This document shows positions 1-5,729 of a DNA stretch of 10,499 nucleotides, piece after piece; the first letter of the stretch is position 1; every line of letters starts with the position of its first letter. The DNA is from Candidatus Azambacteria bacterium (GTDB lineage Bacteria; Patescibacteriota; Minisyncoccia; GWC2-36-17; M10-OD1-4). The stretch is taken from NCBI GenBank assembly GCA_016200995.1, contig JACQDS010000031.1, positions 1-10,499 of the forward strand, given 5' to 3'. Both the position numbers and the translations under genes were made by a program. Under the pieces are notes generated by a model. That model was not told the DNA's origin. It saw nothing but the letters and a program-made list of their open reading frames with translations, and made no database searches.

Positions 1-608
1 AACGGCGCGTCGGTTTCCACAAGCATCCTGTCCAAAGGCACATATTTTATCACCTCATCATAATCGCGCGCGAAAGTTATTACTCCGGAAAATGAGATAT
101 GAAATCCAAGATCAATATATCTTTTCGCATGCTCAAGCGTGCCGGTAAAAAAATGGATCACACCCCTCACTCCTTCGGCATTCGCTTTTAATATTTTAAC
201 GGCGTCGTCATGGGCGTCTCTGCAATGCACTATCAGAGCCTTATCAAGCTTTTTTGCCGCCTCAATATGCTTCATGAAAAAATCTATCTGCTTCACTTTC
301 TTCTCCTCCTCGACGGTTCTGAAATAATCAAGTCCGGCCTCCCCTATCCCGACAACTTTTTCATCCATCGCGAATTTCTCCAAAAGAGAAAAATCAAAAT
401 CATCATGAATGTCGTTTGGATGCAAGCCGCAAGCGGCATAAACTCCCTCCGCGTATTTATGGGCGATCTCAGTCGCTTTTTCAGAAGATCTCATATCCGT
501 ACCGACATTGATAAGCCAGATGTCGGCTTCAAGCGCGCGCTTTATAACGGCATCGTAATCATCTTTGAAATCATCTAAATTTGTATGGGTGTGGGTATCA
601 ATCAGCAT
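1..608 (-). CDS. tatD: TatD-family metal-dependent hydrolase (DNase-like), 3' end cut by window edge
   Basis: The first 202 residues of a TatD/YcfH-type amidohydrolase, a TIM-barrel enzyme that uses a two-metal centre; family members act as 3'-5' DNases in DNA repair or quality control. The metal ligands are all visible: H6 and H8 in the N-terminal THTH, E90 in GEAGLDY, H128 in IVHCR, H152 in VIHFF, and D200 in VETDAP. Family proteins are about 255-265 residues, so roughly 55-60 C-terminal residues lie outside the window; nothing suggests a broken gene. ATG at 608 is the natural start because the metal motif begins at residue 4. It lies 9 bp after the stop of the Phd-like antitoxin gene, so the two are probably co-transcribed. 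The exact substrate cannot be read from the sequence. Confidence 0.93.
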   Translation of the reverse strand, partial: MLIDTHTHTNLDDFKDDYDAVIKRALEADIWLINVGTDMRSSEKATEIAHKYAEGVYAACGLHPNDIHDDFDFSLLEKFAMDEKVVGIGEAGLDYFRTVEEEKKVKQIDFFMKHIEAAKKLDKALIVHCRDAHDDAVKILKANAEGVRGVIHFFTGTLEHAKRYIDLGFHISFSGVITFARDYDEVIKYVPLDRMLVETDAP

Positions 609-617
609 TATCGCATA

Positions 618-884
618 TTACTTGCAGATATATTTATCTTTTATATCCTTCCATCCGACGCGCTCTCCTTTGTCTTTTTTTACCAGTCTTTCAAGAGCCT
701 TCTCGTCTCGGTGATCTTCGTAGGATTCAATGATACTGTTATAAAGATCAACATCCATGATCACGCGCACATCCCTCCCTCTGTCGGAAACGACAACCGG
801 CTCTTTTTTTGCGTCTTTAAAATACTTTGGCAAATTTTTCCTTAACTCCGAAACGCCTATGCTTTTTTTAATTTTGGTCAGCAT
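618..884 (-). CDS. Phd/YefM-type type II antitoxin, no toxin partner visible
   Basis: An 88-residue protein with the Phd/YefM pattern: an N-terminal DNA-binding and dimerisation fold at about residues 8-55 (SIGVSELRKNLPKYF, then EPVVVSDRGRDVRVIMD) and a charged, helical C-terminal tail (about 60-88) that in this family wraps around the toxin. Such antitoxins neutralise RelE- or Doc-type toxins and repress their own promoter. A toxin gene normally follows directly, but here the next gene, 9 bp downstream, is a TatD hydrolase, and upstream is a 490-bp gene-free region. It is therefore a solitary antitoxin, the partner of a toxin encoded elsewhere, or a small repressor. A palindromic operator overlaps its likely promoter 14-29 bp upstream of the ATG. 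No Shine-Dalgarno is seen; the leader would be short. Confidence 0.85.
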   Translation of the reverse strand: MLTKIKKSIGVSELRKNLPKYFKDAKKEPVVVSDRGRDVRVIMDVDLYNSIIESYEDHRDEKALERLVKKDKGERVGWKDIKDKYICK

Positions 885-897
885 AATAATATTACAA

Positions 898-913
898 TTA
901 ATTGTACAATTAA
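898..913. promoter_or_regulatory. Palindromic operator of the antitoxin gene
   Basis: A perfect 16-bp palindrome, TTAATTGTACAATTAA. It overlaps a second perfect 14-bp palindrome at 893-906, so the half-site TACAATTAA occurs at 893-901 and 905-913 with its inverted copy TTAATTGTA at 898-906. The site overlaps the predicted -10 box and start point of the antitoxin gene, as expected for Phd/YefM autorepression. Which protein binds is inferred from position. Confidence 0.65.
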
Positions 914-936
914 AGTATATATCAAACGTGGGTCAA
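909..936 (-). promoter_or_regulatory. Sigma70-like promoter for the antitoxin-tatD pair
   Basis: On the minus strand a -35 box TTGACC (936-931) is followed after 16 bp by a -10 box TTTAAT (914-909). Transcription would start near position 902, giving a leader of about 18 nt before the ATG at 884. The -10 box is inside the palindromic operator. Confidence 0.5.
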
Positions 937-1024
937 AACGCAAGAATGTGTATTAGTCCCTAAATGGTAATCCTCAACGTCACCGCAAAGCGTTTGAATT
1001 TAAAACCATCTCGCAGGCGAAGCG

Positions 1025-1044
1025 CCTGCCTGCCGGCAGGCAGG
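1025..1044. repeat. GC-rich 20-bp perfect palindrome
   Basis: CCTGCCTGCC followed by its exact reverse complement, very GC-rich in AT-rich surroundings. Its left arm can instead pair with 1013-1019 (GCAGGCG, AAG loop, CGCCTGC at 1023-1029), so two hairpins compete. From memory, similar CCTGCC/GGCAGG palindromes recur between genes in Parcubacteria; this was not checked. Confidence 0.8.
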
Positions 1045-1134
1045 GGCACGGTGTCTTTCAATCGGAAAGTCCTTTAAAAGAACCGTCCTTGCCTCGCTCC
1101 GGCGGCTCGACAGGACTTACCTCTCGGCAAAAAA

Positions 1135-1169
1135 CTTCCAACTTGGAGACTCAATCTCCAAGTTGGAAG
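1135..1169. repeat. Perfect 15-bp inverted repeat, tip of the nested structure
   Basis: Arms at 1135-1149 and 1155-1169 with a 5-nt loop (CTCAA). The core ACTTGGAG/CTCCAAGT is the same as in the pyk terminator at 8688-8718, which suggests a hairpin sequence family shared across this genome. Confidence 0.85.
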
Positions 1170-1243
1170 ACCAAGCTTTTTTGCCTCCGAGATATTCTTT
1201 TAAATGACTTTCCGATTGGAAGACGAGCGAAGCCGAGAGTGAG

Positions 1244-1272
1244 CCCCGTTAGAAATTAAACTTCTAACGGGG
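1244..1272. repeat. Perfect 11-bp inverted repeat
   Basis: CCCCGTTAGAA (1244-1254), a 7-nt loop, then TTCTAACGGGG (1262-1272). It is a side hairpin of the nested element. It is not followed by a T-tract on either strand, so it is not a typical terminator for mrdA. Confidence 0.85.
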
Positions 1273-1310
1273 TGAGCGCAAATTCCTCGTTGGGGAATTT
1301 GATAGCGTGT

Positions 1311-1344
1311 TTTTAAATCAAATGCTTTGCGGGGTGTTTTTTTT
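1311..1344 (+). terminator. Possible plus-strand intrinsic terminator formed by the outer stem
   Basis: The right arm of the outer stem (1311-1336, ending GCTTTGCGGGGTG) is followed by eight T and then GTTTT. Its partner arm is over 300 nt upstream, so it would terminate efficiently only if the nested RNA folds first. No protein gene on the plus strand needs it, which favours an RNA transcript of the element itself. Confidence 0.4.
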
Positions 1345-1374
1345 GTTTTGAAGTGAACTTATGCAGTATCACTA

Positions 1375-3324
1375 CTAGGCCGGCGTGGTGGTTGCCGTCT
1401 GAATTGGCGCAGGCTCTTGGATCTTAAAATATCTCTTGTAAACCTCTTTTGCCACCGGCACAGCCGCGCCGGAGCCTTCGCCGCCTTTTTCTATCATTAT
1501 TGTAAGCGCTATTTCAGGGTCGTCGTATGGAGCAAAAGATGTGAACCAAGCATGGGTGTCATTTCCGCCTATCTGCGCCGTGCCGGTCTTGCCGGCGATC
1601 TTTATCGGCAGATTTGCCAGTCTGTGCGCCGAACCGACCGTCACCGCCATTCTCATCCCCTCCCTCACGGTTTGCAAATTTTCCTCTTTGATAAACCCCG
1701 ACCTGACCTGTTTGGGAGCTGTCTCGTATATCGGCTCGTCGTTTTTATCCATTATGCTTTTGACAAGATACGGCTTTAAAAGCGTTCCACCGTTTGCTAT
1801 CGCCGATGTCGCCATCGCAAGCTGAAGCGGCGTCACAAGCATATTGCCCTGACCGATAGCTGATATATAAGTGTCGCCGGTGTACCAATCCTCGCCCTTG
1901 ACCTTCTTTTTCCATTCCGGATCTGGTATTATGCCCGCCTCCTCGCTGTTTATGTCTATTCCCGTATCGTTTCCAAAGCCGAAAAGATTCAGATATTTTT
2001 TCATCCTTTGCATTCCAAGGCCTACTATATCGCCGTAACCGCCGCCAAGCGTATAGAAAAAAACATTTGAGGATACCGCGAGAGCATCTTTAACGGAAAT
2101 TATCCCGTGCCCGCCAGCCTTCCAATCTTTGAATGTATAGACTATGCTAGGATCGTATTGATTTTGAATGGCTATATATCCGGTATCGTGTATTTTTGTG
2201 TCTTTTGTTATCACGCCCTCTTCAAGCCCCGCAGATGCCATAAATGGTTTAATGGCGGAACCCGGGGAATATGTGCCAGCGACCGGCCTATTGAACATCG
2301 GTTTTAAATTGTCGTCTAAAAGTTTTTTATACTCATCTTTTGAGCCGCCTTTTGAAAAAATATTATTATCGTACGAAGGCGAGCTTACCAAAGCGAGGAT
2401 CTCTCCGGTTTTTGGATTAACAGCCACCGCCGAAGCGCCTTCCGCCGTCGGGTTCACCCTCAGCTGGTTCGCGATCTCCTCGTATATTATATTTTGCAAG
2501 TCCGCATCTATTGAGAGAATGACGCTATTTCCTGCAAGATCATCTTTTACTCTTTTCTCTTTTTTTAAGTTCAAAACCGAATCAACATATTGAATTATCC
2601 TGCCGTTCTGGCCGCGCAAAGAGCTGTCATAGAAAAATTCAATGCCGGTTTTACCTATATAATCCAAAGATGAAAGGCTGGTATTGGAAAAAAGGTCTTT
2701 GTCGGAAACCTTGCCGGTATAGCCTAAGATATTGGCAAAGATTTTGCCGTCTTTGTAGTCTCTGGTGGAATTTTTCTTAAGTTCTATGCCGGCAAATTGG
2801 CCTATATGCGACTCCATAAAAAGCGCTTCATCCCTTTGGACATTTTCTTTGATAAGCACCGGGGTCAAAGACAGCATATCCGGCTTTTTAAATTTATTTA
2901 AAATTTCATCTTTTTCAAGGTTAAACTGCGAAGCCACATTTACAAACTCCTCCTCTCTTTCAAGCTTGTTTTTTGGCAAGTTTGCCGGAATAGCGACAAG
3001 GTCGAAACTTGGAACATTGTAAACCAGCTGATTCATATTTCTGTCGTAGATCACTCCCCTATTTGCCAATATCGGATAGCTTCTGGTTTTGTTGCCGTCG
3101 GCAAGTAAAGAATATTCTTGATGCTTAAAAACCTGAAGCTCGGCCGCCCGCGCTATAAAAACAAAAAACACAAAGATCACAAATATGAAAAATATCGCAA
3201 AGACTTTTTTATTTATCGGGGCAACAAGCTTTGAATCATCAAGCTTCTCGGCGGAATTTTTATCCAACAATATTTCCTCCGGCTCTATCATCTCGGACCG
3301 GGATCTTTTGACAAAATAATTCAT
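1375..3324 (-). CDS. mrdA: Penicillin-binding protein 2, elongasome transpeptidase
   Basis: A class B PBP of 649 residues that cross-links peptidoglycan during lateral wall growth as part of the Rod complex. It has a short cytoplasmic N-terminus, one membrane anchor (about 41-60), the PBP dimerisation domain from about residue 80 (RGVIYDRN motif) to 240, and a transpeptidase domain from about 265 to 632. The catalytic motifs are intact: S356-A-I-K359 with the nucleophilic serine, S418-S-N420, and K579-T-G581. The C-terminal tail is rich in Pro, Thr and Ala. Membership of the mre run marks it as the elongation enzyme (MrdA/PBP2) rather than the divisome FtsI. Its ATG overlaps the mreD stop by 4 bp, indicating translational coupling. 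rodA, which often follows, is absent here; instead the nested inverted repeat begins about 38 bp after the TAG stop. Confidence 0.95.
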   Translation of the reverse strand: MNYFVKRSRSEMIEPEEILLDKNSAEKLDDSKLVAPINKKVFAIFFIFVIFVFFVFIARAAELQVFKHQEYSLLADGNKTRSYPILANRGVIYDRNMNQLVYNVPSFDLVAIPANLPKNKLEREEEFVNVASQFNLEKDEILNKFKKPDMLSLTPVLIKENVQRDEALFMESHIGQFAGIELKKNSTRDYKDGKIFANILGYTGKVSDKDLFSNTSLSSLDYIGKTGIEFFYDSSLRGQNGRIIQYVDSVLNLKKEKRVKDDLAGNSVILSIDADLQNIIYEEIANQLRVNPTAEGASAVAVNPKTGEILALVSSPSYDNNIFSKGGSKDEYKKLLDDNLKPMFNRPVAGTYSPGSAIKPFMASAGLEEGVITKDTKIHDTGYIAIQNQYDPSIVYTFKDWKAGGHGIISVKDALAVSSNVFFYTLGGGYGDIVGLGMQRMKKYLNLFGFGNDTGIDINSEEAGIIPDPEWKKKVKGEDWYTGDTYISAIGQGNMLVTPLQLAMATSAIANGGTLLKPYLVKSIMDKNDEPIYETAPKQVRSGFIKEENLQTVREGMRMAVTVGSAHRLANLPIKIAGKTGTAQIGGNDTHAWFTSFAPYDDPEIALTIMIEKGGEGSGAAVPVAKEVYKRYFKIQEPAPIQTATTTPA

Positions 3325-3818
3325 AATATTGCAAATCTTCTTAGAGGTAAAATTGCCAGCATCAAAAAAGAATTTAAAACGGCTTCAATGACGGAGGTCT
3401 TAAGGAGCGAATAGTTCAAATTTATATGCATAACGGAAATTTCTAAAAGATCAAAAAGATCCGCTGTAGCGGCGCTTAAAAAAGAGCCGAAGATCGTTCC
3501 AAAGAACAAAATGGCAAAAAGCATAAAAATATTGTCTCGCAATACCACAGAATCCAAAAGAACAGAGACAAAAAAAGCAAGACAAATAAATGTCAAAGAA
3601 AAAATGCCAAACGCCGTCCCTGAAAATATATCAAAAAGAAGACCTAAAAACAATCCGGAAAGCATTGTCATTTTGTAGCTTCGCGAGAAAAATGCGACAA
3701 AAAAAAGCATCGTCATCGGCAAGTTCGGAGAGACTCCAAATATGCTTATCTTTTGCATAAAAGATGTCTGCAAGAGCACAGAAAAAGCCAGTATCAAAAA
3801 AAGGAGTGTTTTTTTCAT
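3321..3818 (-). CDS. mreD: Rod shape-determining membrane protein MreD
   Basis: A 165-residue, very hydrophobic protein, normal length for MreD, which links MreC and MreB to PBP2 and RodA in the elongasome. About six membrane segments can be seen (near 4-20, 33-45, 50-65, 70-88, 97-117 and 143-160). The segment from SPNLPMTMLFFVAFF to GLFLGLLFDIFSGTAFG matches the family pattern of a proline-containing loop followed by a glycine-rich helix with a conserved Asp (D63). It overlaps mreC upstream and mrdA downstream by 4 bp each, so translation of the three is probably coupled. The sequence itself is weakly conserved in this family; the assignment rests on topology, length and context. Confidence 0.88.
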   Translation of the reverse strand: MKKTLLFLILAFSVLLQTSFMQKISIFGVSPNLPMTMLFFVAFFSRSYKMTMLSGLFLGLLFDIFSGTAFGIFSLTFICLAFFVSVLLDSVVLRDNIFMLFAILFFGTIFGSFLSAATADLFDLLEISVMHINLNYSLLKTSVIEAVLNSFLMLAILPLRRFAIL

Positions 3819-4639
3819 TTGATAACAAAAGCCAAATTTGATGTTAGCGGTAGAAACGCCGGCATTAAATACGCCTGCTTAAAAACCGCATTGTCATCGT
3901 CTTTGATAATATCAACTTTGCCGACTATAAGCCCCTCCGGATAAATGCCGTCAAGCCCCGAAGTGATTATCAGATCACCAAAAGACACATCAGATCTTTT
4001 GTCTATGAGATCCATAAAAAGAGATTTCCCGAAATATCCGCTCAAAACTCCGTTATAAAGCGTCTTGCCGGCATCCTTTTCTTCTTTGTTTAAAAAGACC
4101 TTGACATTCACTTTATTGTTTCCATCCGTTATTAAAATAACCTTTGAATACGAATCGTACACTTCTGAGATCTTTCCAAAAAGTATGTTACCGGATAAAA
4201 TGACCGGCATATCCTTTTTAAGTCCATCATTTCTGCCTTTGTCTATAACCGCAAACTCAGAAAGATTGCTAGGCTCAAAACTTAGAATTCTGACATCTAT
4301 AAGGATTTGCTTTCTCTCCTCGCTCAAAGAAAGCTGTTTCCTTAAAAGCTCATTTTCCTCTCTTAGCCTTTCCGCTTCAACGAGTTTTTGGGTTAAATTT
4401 TTGTTTTCGGATCTTAAAGAAGCGTTTTCGCTTATTATATCCTTTAAGCCAAAAACTATCTTAAACCCGCCGACAAACATATCGCCGACAGATGAAAAAA
4501 TTTTGACCGGAGACTTTAAAATGTCAAAAACGGAATTTTGAGCTTTGCCGTCGTTAATGTAAATATTCAAAAAAATAAGCAAAAATACAATAACCGCTAA
4601 AAAACCGAATAGTTTTATTTTTCCGCTTCCTCTTGCCAT
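3815..4639 (-). CDS. mreC: Rod shape-determining protein MreC
   Basis: A 274-residue bitopic membrane protein that forms an extracytoplasmic scaffold activating PBP2. It has a basic N-terminus (MARGSGKIKLFG), one membrane helix (about 11-27), a coiled coil (about 66-108, rich in Glu, Leu and Lys) and the MreC beta-barrel region from about 112 to the end. The phrase VIDKGRNDGLKKDMPVI (131-147) and ITSGLDGIYPEGLIVGKV (225-242) are typical of the family. The stop overlaps the mreD start by 4 bp. The ATG at 4639 is 55 bp from the mreB stop, the largest gap in the run, and that gap holds a small hairpin. No clear Shine-Dalgarno is seen. Confidence 0.95.
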   Translation of the reverse strand: MARGSGKIKLFGFLAVIVFLLIFLNIYINDGKAQNSVFDILKSPVKIFSSVGDMFVGGFKIVFGLKDIISENASLRSENKNLTQKLVEAERLREENELLRKQLSLSEERKQILIDVRILSFEPSNLSEFAVIDKGRNDGLKKDMPVILSGNILFGKISEVYDSYSKVILITDGNNKVNVKVFLNKEEKDAGKTLYNGVLSGYFGKSLFMDLIDKRSDVSFGDLIITSGLDGIYPEGLIVGKVDIIKDDDNAVFKQAYLMPAFLPLTSNLAFVIK

Positions 4640-4655
4640 AATTATTTTAATTTTA

Positions 4656-4687
4656 AATTACAAGATGCCAAATGGTGTTTTGTAATT
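4656..4687 (-). repeat. Small hairpin between mreB and mreC
   Basis: An 8-bp perfect inverted repeat, AATTACAA (4656-4663) and TTGTAATT (4680-4687), with a 16-nt loop that can form a further CCA/TGG pairing (4668-4670 with 4673-4675). It is A+T rich and lacks a T-tract, so it is a weak terminator at best. It may affect mRNA processing or the relative output of mreB and mreC, or be chance in AT-rich DNA. Confidence 0.35.
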
Positions 4688-4694
4688 GAAAATT

Positions 4695-5729
4695 TTATTG
4701 AGTGGAGACGAGAACGTCGGAAAGATCGTCCAGATTTTCTAAAATAATACCTGTGCCGATAACGACGGACGCCAAAGAATCCTCCGCCACTCTGACAGGG
4801 ATCTTCGTCTCCTCCTCTATCCTTTTATCAAGTCCGCGAAGCAAAGAACCTCCACCGGTGAGAATGATGCCGTTTTTTAAAAGGTCTGCGACAAGCTCCG
4901 GCGGCGCAGACTCAATCGTCGCCTTGATGGCGCTGATCAAAACCATAATGGAATTTGAAAGCGCTTTTCTTATCTCCGCGTCCGTCACGATGATCTCTTT
5001 TGGCAAGCCGGAAACAAGATCCCTGCCTCTCATATGAGTAGTGAGAGTTTCTTCGAGCGGGTATGCCGAACCGATAGCGATCTTGATATCCTCGGCGGCT
5101 TTTTCGCCTATTAAAAGTTTATACTCGTCCCTCGCGTATCTTATAATATCCTGATTCAATCTATCCCCGGCTATTTTAAGGCTTTTTGCCACAACCACTC
5201 CGCCCAAAGATATGATGGCGATATCGGTCGTTCCGCCGCCGATATCAATTATCAAATTTCCAACCGCCTCGTGTATAGGCATTCTGGATCCGATAGCCGC
5301 CGCCATCGGCTCCTCAACCAAGTAAACCTCTCTTGCGCCGGCATTCTTTGCCGCTTCTTCAACCGCTCTTTTTTCAACTTCAGTTATTTGAGAAGGTATG
5401 CCGATAACGACTCTCGGCCTCGGTATCAAAGAAAACGACTCCTTATGAACCTTGTCTATAAAATATTTAAGCATCTGCTCCGTCACCTCAAAGTCGGAGA
5501 TCACGCCTTCAACAAGTGGCCTGACAGCCACTATATGCCCCGGCGTTCTGCCAACCATTTTTTTCGCTTCAACGCCAATGGCTAAAACCTGTCCGGTTTT
5601 TTGGTTGACAGCGACAACGGATGGCTCATTTATTATGATCCCTCTACCCTTAACATAAACCAGCGTATTTGCCGTGCCAAGGTCTATGCCTATATCCTTT
5701 GAGAAATATCCAAAAATTTTATTTAGCAT
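4695..5729 (-). CDS. mreB: Rod shape-determining protein MreB, bacterial actin
   Basis: A 344-residue actin-like ATPase that forms membrane-bound filaments guiding the wall-elongation machinery. The actin-fold motifs are present: phosphate 1 at DIGIDLGTANTLVYV (12-26), the LVEEPMAAAIG segment (137-147), phosphate 2 at IDIGGGTTDIAII (161-173), and the adenosine motif GIILTGGGSLLRGLD (287-301). The N-terminal MLNKIFGYFSKD can form the amphipathic membrane-binding helix known in MreB, which supports the ATG at 5729. Length is normal and no defect is seen. The start overlaps the end of proS by 11 bp, and AAGAG just before the ATG is a weak ribosome-binding site, so it is probably translated from the same message as proS. 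Confidence 0.98.
   Translation of the reverse strand: MLNKIFGYFSKDIGIDLGTANTLVYVKGRGIIINEPSVVAVNQKTGQVLAIGVEAKKMVGRTPGHIVAVRPLVEGVISDFEVTEQMLKYFIDKVHKESFSLIPRPRVVIGIPSQITEVEKRAVEEAAKNAGAREVYLVEEPMAAAIGSRMPIHEAVGNLIIDIGGGTTDIAIISLGGVVVAKSLKIAGDRLNQDIIRYARDEYKLLIGEKAAEDIKIAIGSAYPLEETLTTHMRGRDLVSGLPKEIIVTDAEIRKALSNSIMVLISAIKATIESAPPELVADLLKNGIILTGGGSLLRGLDKRIEEETKIPVRVAEDSLASVVIGTGIILENLDDLSDVLVSTQ

Larger units (their letters stand above)
981..1344 (+). ncRNA. Candidate structured RNA or foldback element: long nested inverted repeat ending in a T-tract
   Basis: This fills most of the 490-bp gene-free stretch. The outer arms are 981-1005 and 1311-1336 (core CGCAAAGC with GCTTTGCG), with small bulges. 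A second stem of 30 bp pairs 1053-1082 with 1195-1224. A third pairs 1122-1134 with 1177-1192, with a 2-nt bulge. The tip is a perfect 15-bp hairpin, 1135-1149 with 1155-1169. Side hairpins lie at 1013-1029 or 1025-1044, 1244-1272 (11-bp arms) and 1280-1300 (7-bp arms). Substitutions G992/T1323, T1058/G1219 and T1052/G1225 are G-U pairs if the plus strand is the RNA but A-C mismatches on the minus strand; only C1072/T1205 is a true mismatch. Eight T follow at 1337-1344, as in an intrinsic terminator on the plus strand. No known RNA family was recognised. It could instead be a non-transcribed palindromic repeat or a MITE-like element. Confidence 0.5.

Noticed and set aside
139..578. Plus-strand open frames of 62 and 122 residues
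   Set aside because: They are antisense to the tatD gene, which carries all its metal-ligand motifs; the plus-strand products show no recognisable domain.
1053..1085. GGAAAGTCC resembling a conserved RNase P RNA segment
   Set aside because: It belongs to a nearly perfect 30-bp inverted repeat, and the other conserved RNase P RNA elements are not present around it.
1244..1272. GTTAGAA/TTCTAAC suggesting an integron attC site
   Set aside because: The boxes are in the wrong order and consensus, and there is no integrase or cassette array.
960..1345. Insertion sequence or CRISPR array in the repeat-rich gap
   Set aside because: No transposase or cas gene and no regularly spaced direct repeats are present; the repeats are inverted and nested.
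1417..2593. Several plus-strand open frames of 66-141 residues
   Set aside because: Antisense to mrdA with intact catalytic motifs; they are shadows of its codon pattern.
4065..4541. Plus-strand 158-residue open frame rich in Ser, Phe and Leu
   Set aside because: Antisense to mreC, composition typical of the reverse of Lys/Glu-rich coiled-coil codons.
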